From: RUG472 sp045224495
GTDB lineage: Bacteria; Bacillota; Clostridia; Christensenellales; CAG-138
Reading direction: 5' to 3'
NCBI GenBank assembly: GCA_045224495.1
Contig: JBGVAK010000020.1
Location: 1 to 15,243, forward strand
DNA: 15,243 nucleotides
Shown here: piece by piece, positions 1-7,009 of the stretch
Position numbering within the stretch: position 1 is the stretch's first letter
Layout of the letters: every line of letters starts with the position of its first letter
The notes under the pieces: model-generated
Seen by the model: only the letters and a program-made list of their open reading frames with translations
Databases searched by the model: none
Told to the model about the DNA's origin: nothing
Translations under genes and position numbers: made by a program

Positions 1-1513
1 GTGTTGAAGATGGCGTCGGCCCCCTCCTGATAGGGGAAGATCCACCGGTGCTCCCCCCGCTGGACGCTGTCCCACATGGTGAGGGTCCGCTCGATGGTGG
101 CGCCCCGGGTGAGATAGTCCCGGACCAACCGCCGAAGCAGCCGCACGTCCGAGGTGGGGATCCGGTTGTGGTCGTCCAGATTCAACGTGGTCAGGGCGGA
201 CACATACAGCTTGAACACGTCCTTGGGATCGATCTCCGGGGTCAGCAGCTGGGGATTCAGGGCGTGAAGGCCCTCGATGACTAGGGGCGTATCCTCCGTC
301 AGGCGGATGGACCGGCCTCCGGGCAGGCTCTGGCCCGTGGAGAAGTCGAAGGTGGGGGGCTCCACCGTCTCGCCCCGCAGCAGGGCGGACAGGTCCTGGT
401 TGAACCTCTCCACGTCGATCATCTTGATATGCTCGTAATCGAAGGTGCCGTCGGGCTCCGGCTCCACCAGGCTCCTATCCTTGTAGTAGTCGTCCAAGGA
501 AAAGAGCAGCGGCGTCTTGCCCAGGACCCTAAGCTGGGTGCAGAGCCGGTTGGCGCTGGTGGTCTTGCCGGAGGAGGAAGGGCCGGCGATCAGGATGGCT
601 CGGGCGCCCCGCGCCACGATCTCCCCGGCGATCTCGGCAAACCGCTTCTCGTGCAGGGCCTCGTTCACCCGGATGAGCTCCCGGACGGTGCCCTTCATGA
701 CCATGTCGTTGAGGTCCGCCACGGAGGCGCAGTGCATGAGCCGGGCCCAGCGGTCGCTCTCAGCAAAGACAGCGGCGAACCGGGGGGACTTCACGTAGGT
801 GGAGGGCTTGTTCACGTCCTTGGGCGACGGCCTGAGCAAAAACAGGCCCGGCGCCTCGTACTGCAGGTTCATGACGCTGGCATAGGCCGTGGAGGGGCAC
901 ATCTCGCCGTAGAAGTAGTCCACGTAGTCCCCGTGGCGGTAGATGTCGAAGAAGGTGAACTGCCGGTAGTTGAGCAGACGCACCTTGTCGATCTGCCCGT
1001 CCTTGTCGAAGAAGGCGATGGCCTCGTCGATATCGAGGCGCTTGCGCTCCAAAACATAGTCCGCGGCCACGATCTCCCGGCACTTGCGCCTGAGGGCGTC
1101 CACCTCGGACCGGCAGAGGGGCGTTTCCTTCTGCAGGGTGATGTAGAGGCCTGCGCCAATGGCGTAATTGACCTTCACGTGGGCGTCGGGGAACAGCTCC
1201 CGCACGGCCAACAGGAACACGAACAGGAGGGTCCTCTCATAGACCCGCTGGCCCCGGTTCTCCCCGTAGCGGATGAGGGTGATCTTGCCCTTGCTGCGGC
1301 GGATGCCCCGGCGCTCCCGGAAACCCACGGCCGCCGGGAGCCTGTCCTGTTCCCGACAGGGAACGTAGTTCAGCGTGAACACCTCGCCGCCCAGATCCGC
1401 GGCCAGGGGGCGCTTGTTGAGGTCGTTGGAATCGAGCCCCAAGCGCCGGACGATGGTCAACAGGCTTTCGCCCGGCTGGGCCTCCACGGGATTGCCGTCA
1501 ATGAATATCTGCA
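1..1513 (-). CDS. Nucleoside kinase (TGS-like N-terminus plus uridine kinase-type P-loop domain), C-terminus cut by window edge
   Basis: Probably phosphorylates a nucleoside such as uridine or cytidine with ATP or GTP in cytosolic salvage. About 504 codons are visible, read as the complement from ATG at 1511-1513; the frame is open to base 1. The N-terminus (MQIFIDGNPVEAQPGESLL) is a TGS/ubiquitin-like segment of about 60 residues. A middle region resembling the threonyl-tRNA synthetase second domain follows (residues about 60-270). The kinase domain then begins with the P-loop GPSSSGKTT at residues 311-319, followed by SLDDYYKD (about 339-346), typical of uridine kinases. This fused arrangement is usual for Clostridia 'nucleoside kinase' proteins of about 550 residues, so roughly 50 residues lie outside the window. 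An AAGGAG site lies about 9 nt upstream of the ATG. The gene is preceded by a hairpin-rich 291-nt region. The family call is firm; the exact nucleoside substrate is inferred. Confidence 0.93.
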
Positions 1514-1804
1514 TAGCTGTACTCCTTGTATCTTTACACGCACTTTCCATGCGCAGGGAGAAACGGTACAAAACGGTTGCACAACGGGCGGTGTAGCCGC
1601 CCGGCACTCGATCGGTGGAGGAAGAACGAACGGCTGAAATATGTCAAATCCAGCGACATGTGCGTTGGATGTGACTCCTTGCAGGGACCGCCGCCCGGTA
1701 AACCGTATGGTTTATAGGCGGGACCTGGAGGCGAAGCGAAGGCGGAGCACCCCGCGGCGCGGCCTCAGTCTGGCGATTCCGCAGGATTCGGCAGACTGAA
1801 GCGT
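1514..1804. other. Gene-free intergenic region rich in inverted repeats; possible structured RNA or long leader
   Basis: No credible coding sequence is present. Several perfect or near-perfect inverted repeats are visible. At 1585-1603 there is a 7-bp stem with a 5-nt loop. At 1643-1675 there is a 4-bp stem, one mismatch, then an 8-bp stem with one G-U pair and a 7-nt loop. At 1691-1721 a CCGCC/GGCGG outer stem encloses TAAACC/GGTTTA with a GTAT loop. At 1763-1801 there is a long imperfect hairpin, listed separately. A weak minus-strand promoter could be TATAAA (complement of 1711-1716) with a poor -35. If real, the kinase would have a leader of about 190 nt. I could not match this to a known RNA family; 6S RNA was considered but its conserved blocks are not convincingly there. 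The transcribed strand is undecided. Confidence 0.4.
1763..1801 (-). terminator. Long hairpin just after the pyrophosphatase stop codon, without a U-tract
   Basis: Starting 3 nt after the stop codon of the 1805-3412 gene, the minus strand folds into a 10-bp stem (CTTCAGTCTG with CAGACTGAGG). A C-C mismatch, 3 bp, an A-A mismatch and 3 more bp around a TGC loop follow. On the minus strand the following bases are GC-rich rather than T-rich, so this is not a classic intrinsic terminator. It may protect the mRNA 3' end, or terminate inefficiently and allow read-through into the nucleoside kinase. Confidence 0.4.
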
Positions 1805-3412
1805 TTAGCCCCAGATAAGGGATAACGTCGGCACGATCTGCTTCTTCCGGCTCATGACCCCGGGAAGCATGGCCGCGTTGTCCTTGAACTTCACGTTGAA
1901 CACCTGCCCCAGCTCGTGCAGGTCGCCCACGGCTAAAAGCCGGGTGCTCTTTTTCAGCACGTCGGTGAGCATGAAGAGGAGCATGTCGTAGCCGTGCTTG
2001 GCGCGCTCCTCCTCCATGATGGACACCACCTCGTTGTGGCGGGAGATGAGCTGCTCGCAGTTGGTGCTGGTGAACTGGCCGATGCCCAGGGAGTGGCCCG
2101 CGATCTGGAACTGCTTGAAGTCAGAGAACAGCAGCTCCTTCACGTCTGCGTCGGCGGGCAAGGTGGAGGAGAAGATGTCCTGACCGAGCTCCGTCAAGGA
2201 CAGGCCCGCGAGCCTGGCCATGCGCTCGGCCATGATCCTGTCCCGCTCCGTGCAGGTGGGGGACTGGAACAAAATGGTGTCGGAAAGGATGCCCGCCGCC
2301 ATGAGCCCAGCCAGCTTCTGGCCGGGCATGATGCCCCGCTCCTGGAACATGGTGGCGATGATGGTGGTGCTGGCGCCCACGGCCTCGGTCCGCACGTAGA
2401 TGGGGTCCACGGTCTCCACGTCCGCCAGGCGGTGGTGGTCGATGATGGCCAGGATCTGCGCCTCATTGAGGCCGTCCACGCTCTGGGCGGTCTCGCTGTG
2501 GTCCACCAGGACCACCTTCTTCCGGTTGGGCCGCAAGAGGTGGTACCGGGACAGGGTGCCCACCACGTTCTCCTGACTGTCCAGCACGGGATAGCTCCTG
2601 TAGCGGCTCTTCAGCGTGGCCTCCCGGACGGTGTCCAAATAGTCCTCCTCGTGGAAGACGGTCAGATCCTTGGTCTGGGCGATCCGGGACACAGGCACAG
2701 ACTGGATCATGAGTCGGGCCGCCCGGTAGGGATCGTAGGGGGTGGTGATGATGACGGTGCTGCCCCGATCCGCCATGTCCTCCGGCTGCAGCTGGCCCCC
2801 GCAGACGATGACGGCGGCGGCCTTCGCCTCGTAGGCGGCCTGCAGCACGGCGCTGTCCCGGCCGGTGATGACGATGCCTCCCTCCGGGAAGGCTTGGGCC
2901 ATGCCGGGCACTGCGATGCAAAGCTCCCCCGAAAGGCCGGTCACGTCCCCGTAGTCCCCCCAGATCTGCCCGTCCAGGCAGGAGAGGAGGTTGAAGAGGG
3001 GCACGTCTTTCAAGAGGGTCTCCTCCACGAACCGCATGTCGTACTGGGCGATGTCGCCGGTGGTCAGCATGCCGAAGAGCTTGCCCTCGTCGTCCGCGAT
3101 GGGCAACGATACGGAGGGGTGCTCGTCCTCGTACATGAGCTCCCAGGCCCGGTGGACCGTCACGGCGTCGGACAGGATGGGGGGCCGGTCGAAGTTCAGA
3201 TCCTTCACCTGGGTGCGCACGTCGTGAAGCCTCAGGGGCGACTCGAAGCCGAACCGCTGCAGGATACGGCTGGTCTCGTCGCTCAGCACCCCCAGGCGGC
3301 AGGCCACATACTGCCGATCTCCCAGGGCGTGGCGCAAGCTGGCGTAGGCGATGGCCGCCACGATGGAGTCGGTATCGGGGTTCTTGTGTCCGAAGACGTA
3401 TACGGGATCCAT
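1805..3412 (-). CDS. CBS/DRTGG-containing manganese-dependent inorganic pyrophosphatase (family II, DHH/DHHA2)
   Basis: Predicted cytosolic enzyme hydrolysing pyrophosphate to two phosphates. At 535 residues it matches the long, regulated form of family II PPases rather than the roughly 310-residue core form. The DHH core begins with GHKNPDTDS (H9, D13, D15 as metal ligands). A regulatory insert follows: first CBS domain about 75-125, DRTGG domain about 140-245, second CBS about 245-295. The core resumes with LVDHSE (D304), IIDHH (325-327) and ILSDT (D378). The DHHA2 domain ends with SRKKQIVPTL (521-530), the substrate-binding stretch. In characterised relatives the CBS pair binds adenine nucleotides: AMP inhibits and diadenosine polyphosphates activate. 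The same control is inferred here. The ATG at 3410-3412 has an AAGGAGG site 7 nt upstream and a strong promoter, and the gene is probably monocistronic. All key catalytic motifs are intact. Confidence 0.93.
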   Translation of the reverse strand: MDPVYVFGHKNPDTDSIVAAIAYASLRHALGDRQYVACRLGVLSDETSRILQRFGFESPLRLHDVRTQVKDLNFDRPPILSDAVTVHRAWELMYEDEHPSVSLPIADDEGKLFGMLTTGDIAQYDMRFVEETLLKDVPLFNLLSCLDGQIWGDYGDVTGLSGELCIAVPGMAQAFPEGGIVITGRDSAVLQAAYEAKAAAVIVCGGQLQPEDMADRGSTVIITTPYDPYRAARLMIQSVPVSRIAQTKDLTVFHEEDYLDTVREATLKSRYRSYPVLDSQENVVGTLSRYHLLRPNRKKVVLVDHSETAQSVDGLNEAQILAIIDHHRLADVETVDPIYVRTEAVGASTTIIATMFQERGIMPGQKLAGLMAAGILSDTILFQSPTCTERDRIMAERMARLAGLSLTELGQDIFSSTLPADADVKELLFSDFKQFQIAGHSLGIGQFTSTNCEQLISRHNEVVSIMEEERAKHGYDMLLFMLTDVLKKSTRLLAVGDLHELGQVFNVKFKDNAAMLPGVMSRKKQIVPTLSLIWG

Positions 3413-3444
3413 AGGCTGCCCTCCTTAGTTTCTGGTAACACTTT

Positions 3445-3472
3445 ATTATATCAGATTTCAGGGCGCGCGCAA
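3445..3472 (-). promoter_or_regulatory. Extended -10 sigma-A-type promoter of the pyrophosphatase gene
   Basis: On the minus strand, TTGCGC (complement of 3467-3472) is followed by 16 nt and then TATAAT (complement of 3445-3450). TGA directly before TATAAT gives an extended -10 (TGnTATAAT). The start codon lies about 32 nt downstream of the -10, after an AAGGAGG ribosome site. The -35 box sits only 1-2 nt from the U-tract of the preceding operon's terminator. Confidence 0.8.
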
Positions 3473-3473
3473 C

Positions 3474-3501
3474 AGAAAAAAAGCGGTGCAAAAAGCACCG
3501 C
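3474..3501 (-). terminator. Rho-independent terminator of the amidohydrolase-GGT operon
   Basis: On the minus strand GCGGTGC, a TTTTT loop and GCACCGC form a perfect 7-bp stem (3483-3501), followed directly by seven or more T residues (3474-3482). It lies about 135 nt after the GGT stop codon, beyond a palindromic repeat. It insulates the operon from the next promoter. Confidence 0.9.
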
Positions 3502-3552
3502 CGGTGGGGATCGTTGTAAGGGTGTGGGGACGAACGGCATGCGATGGGGCGT

Positions 3553-3622
3553 GAACACCTCATCCACCACTTCGTGGTTCCCCTTCCCCTCTTCGCCGCG
3601 CAAGCGCGGCAGGGGAAGGCTT
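3553..3622. repeat. Nested palindromic intergenic repeat, interspersed-element-like
   Basis: Two hairpins stand side by side between the GGT stop and its terminator. ACCAC-TTC-GTGGT lies at 3566-3578. CCTTCCCCT (3582-3590) pairs with AGGGGAAGG (3611-3619) and encloses a second palindrome, GCCGCGC-AA-GCGCGGC (3595-3610). The flanking words AACACCTCATCC and GGGGAAGGCTTTT match the style of short interspersed repeats I recall from gut Clostridia intergenic regions. It is non-coding, and only one copy falls in this window. Repeat status therefore rests on its structure and on recalled family resemblance. Confidence 0.6.
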
Positions 3623-3637
3623 TTGGCGAGTGCCGTT

Positions 3638-5275
3638 TCAGAAGCAGGCGATGTTGCTGTCGGTGCGGGATTCCGTGCCCCCCACCAGGACGCCGTTCTC
3701 GAGGCGGACGATCATCTGGCCCCGACCGAAGCTGGGGGTGTTGAGGTCCAACCGCACGTCGTGACCGAGACGCTTGAGTTCCCGGGCAAGGTCCGGCGAG
3801 AAGCGGCTCTCCACTGTGACGGTCCCGTCCCGCAGCCACTGCCAGCGGGGGGCATCCAGAGCCTGCTGGGGGTCCAGATGGAAGTCGATAAAGTTCATGG
3901 CGACCTGCACATGGCCCTGGGGCTGCATATAGGCCCCCATGACGCCGAAGGGGCCCACGGGCTGCCCGTCCCGCATGAGAAAGCCCGGGATGATGGTGTG
4001 ATAGGTCCGCTTGCCGGGCATGAGGCGGTTGGCCGCGGCGGGATCCAGGGAGAAGTCCGCGCCCCGGTTCTGGAGGGACACGCCGGTGCCCTCCACCACG
4101 ATGCCGGAGCCGAAGCCCATGTAGTTGGACTGGATGTAGGAGACCATGTTCCCCGCCCCGTCGGCGCAGCAGAGGTACACGGTGCCGCTCTTGGGCGGCA
4201 GCCGGTGGGTCCAGACCTGGGCCCTCTCCCCCATCTCCCGGGCTCGCATGGCCCCATAGGCGGGGGAAAGGAGGTCACGGTAGTCGATGGTCATGTCCTC
4301 CGGGTCCGTCACGTACCGGAAGGCGTCGGCAAAGGCCATCTTCACGGCCTCCAACTGCCGGTGGACCGTCCAAACGTCGTCCCGGTCCGTAAAGGGGAAC
4401 TCCTTCAGGATGTTGAGGGCCATGAGGGCCACGATGCCCTGGCCGTTGGGCGGGATCTCGCACACGTCGAAGCCCCGATAGTGGACCGAGATGGGCTCCA
4501 CCCACCGGGGATGGAAGGCGGCATAGTCCTCGTAGCGGATGTAGCCCCCGTCCCGGCGGCTCTGCTCGTCGATCCTTCCGGCGATGTCGCCCCGATAGAA
4601 GGCCTCGGCCTTGGTCTCGCCGATCCGGCGCAGCGTGGCGGCGTGGTCCCTAAGGTAGATCATCTCCCCCGCCTTGGGCGCCCGGCCCTGGGGCGCGAAG
4701 GTCTTGAACCAGGGCTGAAACTCCGGCCCGGTCAGGGTCCTGGAAAAGAGGTCGCAGCTGACCTGCCACATGGCCGCCAGGTTGGGCGCGCAGGGATAGC
4801 CATCCTCCGCATACCGCACGGCAGGGGCCAAGTCCTCCGAAAGGCTCAGCCGCCCGAAGCGCTCGTTGATGGCCGCCCAGGCCCCGGGGGCTCCGGACAC
4901 GGTGACGGGGGTCCAGCCCCTCTGGGGCATCTTGCCGTTCTCGGCCCGGCCGTCGGCCTGTACTCTGTCGATGGACAGGAGCTGGGGCGCGGGGCCGCTG
5001 CTGTTGAGGCCGAAGAGCTTATGATCCTGCTCGGACCAGATGAGGGCGAAGGCGTCGGAGCCGATGCCGTTAGCCGTAGGCTCCACCACGGTCAGAGCCG
5101 CCGCTGCCGCCACCGCCGCGTCCATGGCGTTGCCGCCCCGGCGCAGGACCTCCAGCCCCGCCGCCGCGGCCTGGGGACTGCTGCAGTTGACCATGCCGCC
5201 TCGGGCGTAGAGGGGGAAGCGCTGGGAGGGGTATCGCTGCCGCAGGGGATCGAAGGCAAAGGAGTCAGGGCTCAT
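3638..5275 (-). CDS. Gamma-glutamyltransferase family protein (YwrD-like Ntn hydrolase)
   Basis: Self-cleaving Ntn-hydrolase of the gamma-glutamyltranspeptidase family, 545 residues. The N-terminal part carries the family pattern GGNAMDAAVAAAAAL (48-61). The autoprocessing site and catalytic threonine is T365 in PPKSGTVYLCCADGAGN. Downstream are NYMGFGSGIVV (384-394), ALQNRG-like SLQNRGADF, and the PGKRTYHTIIPGF and QPQGHVQV stretches. No signal peptide or lipoprotein box is visible, so the protein is predicted cytosolic, unlike secreted glutathione-degrading GGTs. Classical enzymes have an Arg-Glu pair that grips the glutamyl carboxylate (SREMAP-type); here that place reads NSSGPAP (91-97). 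The substrate may therefore not be glutathione. It is the last gene of a three-gene operon. Its ATG overlaps the preceding gene by 11 nt, with GGAGG 6 nt upstream, which implies translational coupling. Confidence 0.9.
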   Translation of the reverse strand: MSPDSFAFDPLRQRYPSQRFPLYARGGMVNCSSPQAAAAGLEVLRRGGNAMDAAVAAAAALTVVEPTANGIGSDAFALIWSEQDHKLFGLNSSGPAPQLLSIDRVQADGRAENGKMPQRGWTPVTVSGAPGAWAAINERFGRLSLSEDLAPAVRYAEDGYPCAPNLAAMWQVSCDLFSRTLTGPEFQPWFKTFAPQGRAPKAGEMIYLRDHAATLRRIGETKAEAFYRGDIAGRIDEQSRRDGGYIRYEDYAAFHPRWVEPISVHYRGFDVCEIPPNGQGIVALMALNILKEFPFTDRDDVWTVHRQLEAVKMAFADAFRYVTDPEDMTIDYRDLLSPAYGAMRAREMGERAQVWTHRLPPKSGTVYLCCADGAGNMVSYIQSNYMGFGSGIVVEGTGVSLQNRGADFSLDPAAANRLMPGKRTYHTIIPGFLMRDGQPVGPFGVMGAYMQPQGHVQVAMNFIDFHLDPQQALDAPRWQWLRDGTVTVESRFSPDLARELKRLGHDVRLDLNTPSFGRGQMIVRLENGVLVGGTESRTDSNIACF

Positions 5276-5669
5276 GGGGCACCTCCAAAATCCGCATATA
5301 TTCGTCCAAAACCGCTGCGGCCCGCTCCACCACGTAGAGGCAGCGCACGTCGGGCCGACGATATCGTTCCTTCAACTCGGTACATTCGATGCTGCCCAGG
5401 TCCCCCCGGAACCGGTCCACCAGCCCGGCGCATGCCTCCCGAAAGCCGGGGGTGGCGTGGGCCCAGTCCCGGACCAGGGCCTTGGAGAGGGCGGCCATGG
5501 CCCCCACCAGGGCGCCGCAGTTCTCGCCGCAGCCCATGCCGCCGCCGAAGCCGCTGATCAGGCGCACGTCCTCGGGAGATATGTTCAGGCCGTAGCGCTC
5601 GTTGGCCCACAGCAGCAGCGTCTCCGCACAGTTGTAGTTCCCATCCAGAAAAAGCTCTCGTATGGTCAT
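5265..5669 (-). CDS. C_GCAxxG_C_C family protein (small cysteine-rich, putative redox or metal-binding)
   Basis: A 134-residue soluble protein. The signature is NYNCAETLL (C14) followed by GFGGGMGCGENCGALVGA (C47, C51) and further cysteines at 80, 96 and 110. This matches the C_GCAxxG_C_C family, whose biochemical function is undefined; a redox or metal role is commonly suggested from the conserved cysteines. Helices predominate and there is no signal peptide. Its ATG overlaps the stop of the upstream M20 amidohydrolase by 4 nt (ATGA), and its own end overlaps the GGT start by 11 nt. It is therefore embedded between two hydrolases in one transcript. A shared pathway is inferred from this packing, not shown. 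Confidence 0.85.
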   Translation of the reverse strand: MTIRELFLDGNYNCAETLLLWANERYGLNISPEDVRLISGFGGGMGCGENCGALVGAMAALSKALVRDWAHATPGFREACAGLVDRFRGDLGSIECTELKERYRRPDVRCLYVVERAAAVLDEYMRILEVPHEP

Positions 5670-6865
5670 CCTTCGTCCTCCGTTTCATTGAGCAGGCCCA
5701 TGGCCATTTCCGCGAACACCGCGGCCCCCACCGGCAGCACCTCGTCCGCCGGGAAGAACCGGTCGCTGTGCAGGGGATGGAAGTCCGCCCCCGGCGCGCC
5801 TGTGCCGATGCCGATGAAGCAGCCGGGCACCCGCTGGCTGTACTGGGAAAAGTCCTCGGACACCGTGTCCACCGGCAGAGCCGTGACCTTGTCCGCCCCC
5901 AGCAGAGCCTGGACCCGGGCCCGGCAGCGACGGGCGGTGGCCTCGTCGTTGACCACCAGGGGCATGCCTCGGTGGATCAGCACCTTCGCTTCGCAGCCCA
6001 GGGCCGCAGCGGTGCCCTCCGCGATGGCGTGGAGCCGTTCCCGGCAGGCCATCAGCTGAGCCGCCTCCACGGTGCGCATGGTCCCCTCCAGGGTGACCCT
6101 ATCCGGGATCACGTTGTCCGCCTGGCCTCCCTGGACGCGGCAGACGGACAGGACGCAGGCCTCACTGGGGTCGCTGGTGCGGCTGACGATGGTCTGCAGA
6201 TTCAAGATGATGGAAGCCGCCGCCACGATGGGATCCCGGCAGGCATGGGGGCAGGCCCCGTGGCCGCCCTTGCCCGTCACCTCGATGACGAAGCCGTCCA
6301 GAGCCGCCATGACCGGGCCGGTGCGGACGCTGATCTTCCCCGCCGGCAGCTCCGGCTTCACGTGGCCGCCCAGGATACAGTCCACGGGATACTTCTCGAA
6401 CAGGCCCGCGTCCAGGAGCTGCTTGGCCCTCTCGCCGATCTCCTCCGCAGGCTGGAAGATCAGCAGCACTTCTCCTGCGAATCGGTCCCGGACCTCACCG
6501 AGCAGCAGCCCCGCCCCGCAGGCGAAGGACATGTGCATGTCGTGGCCGCAGGCGTGCATGACGCCGGGATTCTTCGATTGGATGGGGTTCCCTTCCCATT
6601 CCTGTACCGGCAGAGCGTCCATATCCGCCCGGATGGCCACCCGCTTGCCCGGGCCCTTCCCCGGGATGCGGACAAGGAGGCTGTTCTCCACCGGGGAAGG
6701 CAGCACCTCGAAGGGGGGCCGGTCGAACCACTTTCGCAGCCGCGCCACGGTGCCCAGCTCCTGTCCGCTCAGTTCCGGGTGCTCGTGAAGCTCCCGCCGC
6801 AGGGATGCCAGGGGCTCCATGAGCCGCTCCGCCGCTTCCTGCACAGAGAAAAACGATCGTTCCAT
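5666..6865 (-). CDS. M20 family metallopeptidase / N-acyl-amino acid amidohydrolase
   Basis: A 399-residue cytosolic zinc-dependent hydrolase of the hippurate hydrolase/aminoacylase group (M20D), which cleaves amide bonds of N-acylated amino acids or related compounds. Visible marks are RRELHEHPELSGQE (23-36) and HACGHDMHM (104-112, with C106 and H108 as metal ligands). The glutamate pair is QPAEEIGERAK (E141/E142). GGHV follows (H168), then the dimerisation-domain stretch GKGGHGACPH (198-207) and DFHPLHSDRF (H366). The length is normal for the family and all metal ligands are present. The ATG at 6863-6865 has AGGAGG 7 nt upstream. It is the first gene of the operon with the cysteine protein and the GGT-like enzyme. 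No strong consensus promoter is visible in the 144-nt divergent gap; TATAAA-like words near 6886-6900 (minus) are candidates. Substrate unknown. Confidence 0.92.
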   Translation of the reverse strand: MERSFFSVQEAAERLMEPLASLRRELHEHPELSGQELGTVARLRKWFDRPPFEVLPSPVENSLLVRIPGKGPGKRVAIRADMDALPVQEWEGNPIQSKNPGVMHACGHDMHMSFACGAGLLLGEVRDRFAGEVLLIFQPAEEIGERAKQLLDAGLFEKYPVDCILGGHVKPELPAGKISVRTGPVMAALDGFVIEVTGKGGHGACPHACRDPIVAAASIILNLQTIVSRTSDPSEACVLSVCRVQGGQADNVIPDRVTLEGTMRTVEAAQLMACRERLHAIAEGTAAALGCEAKVLIHRGMPLVVNDEATARRCRARVQALLGADKVTALPVDTVSEDFSQYSQRVPGCFIGIGTGAPGADFHPLHSDRFFPADEVLPVGAAVFAEMAMGLLNETEDEG

Positions 6866-7009
6866 CTTTCACCCTCCTGCGTTCCTTTATATCGTATATT
6901 TTCGCACACTTCCGGCCCCTTTGCAACGGTCGCGGCGGGTTTTCGACAGGTTTTTCTTGCGGAGATGGGATATCTATAGTACCATAGAGATACCATAAGG
7001 AGGAGCGGT
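6866..7009. promoter_or_regulatory. Divergent intergenic control region between the amidohydrolase operon and the RCK_C membrane protein
   Basis: This 144-nt gap must hold promoters for both directions. On the minus side an AT-rich stretch (TATACGATATAAAG, about 6884-6898) is the only -10-like zone, without a well-placed -35. On the plus side TATAGT (about 6975-6980) could be a -10 with a poor -35 (TTTTTC) 18 nt upstream. TATCT/AGATA inverted arms and a duplicated TACCATA word lie just before the AAGGAGGAG ribosome site. The assignments are weak. Confidence 0.35.

Noticed and set aside
429..1637. 402-codon plus-strand open frame opposite the nucleoside kinase
   Set aside because: It is antisense to a strongly recognised gene. 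Its His/Gly/Val/Pro-rich composition is typical of GC-rich shadow frames, and it matches no family.
1526..1717. 63-codon plus-strand frame in the hairpin-rich intergenic region
   Set aside because: There is no ribosome site and no recognisable motif, and it overlaps the inverted repeats. It is better explained as non-coding.
1585..1721. 6S RNA, SRP RNA, tmRNA or known riboswitch
   Set aside because: The bulged-rod shape suggested 6S RNA, but I could not find its conserved sequence blocks, nor the SRP GGAA tetraloop region or a tmRNA end. It is kept only as an unidentified structured region.
3544..3744. 66-codon plus-strand frame starting in the palindromic repeat
   Set aside because: It straddles the repeat and the GGT C-terminus on the opposite strand, and the Arg/Cys-rich translation has no family look.
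1994..5557. 1187-codon plus-strand open frame
   Set aside because: It runs antisense through three real genes, a terminator and a promoter. Its low-complexity composition reflects high GC, not coding.
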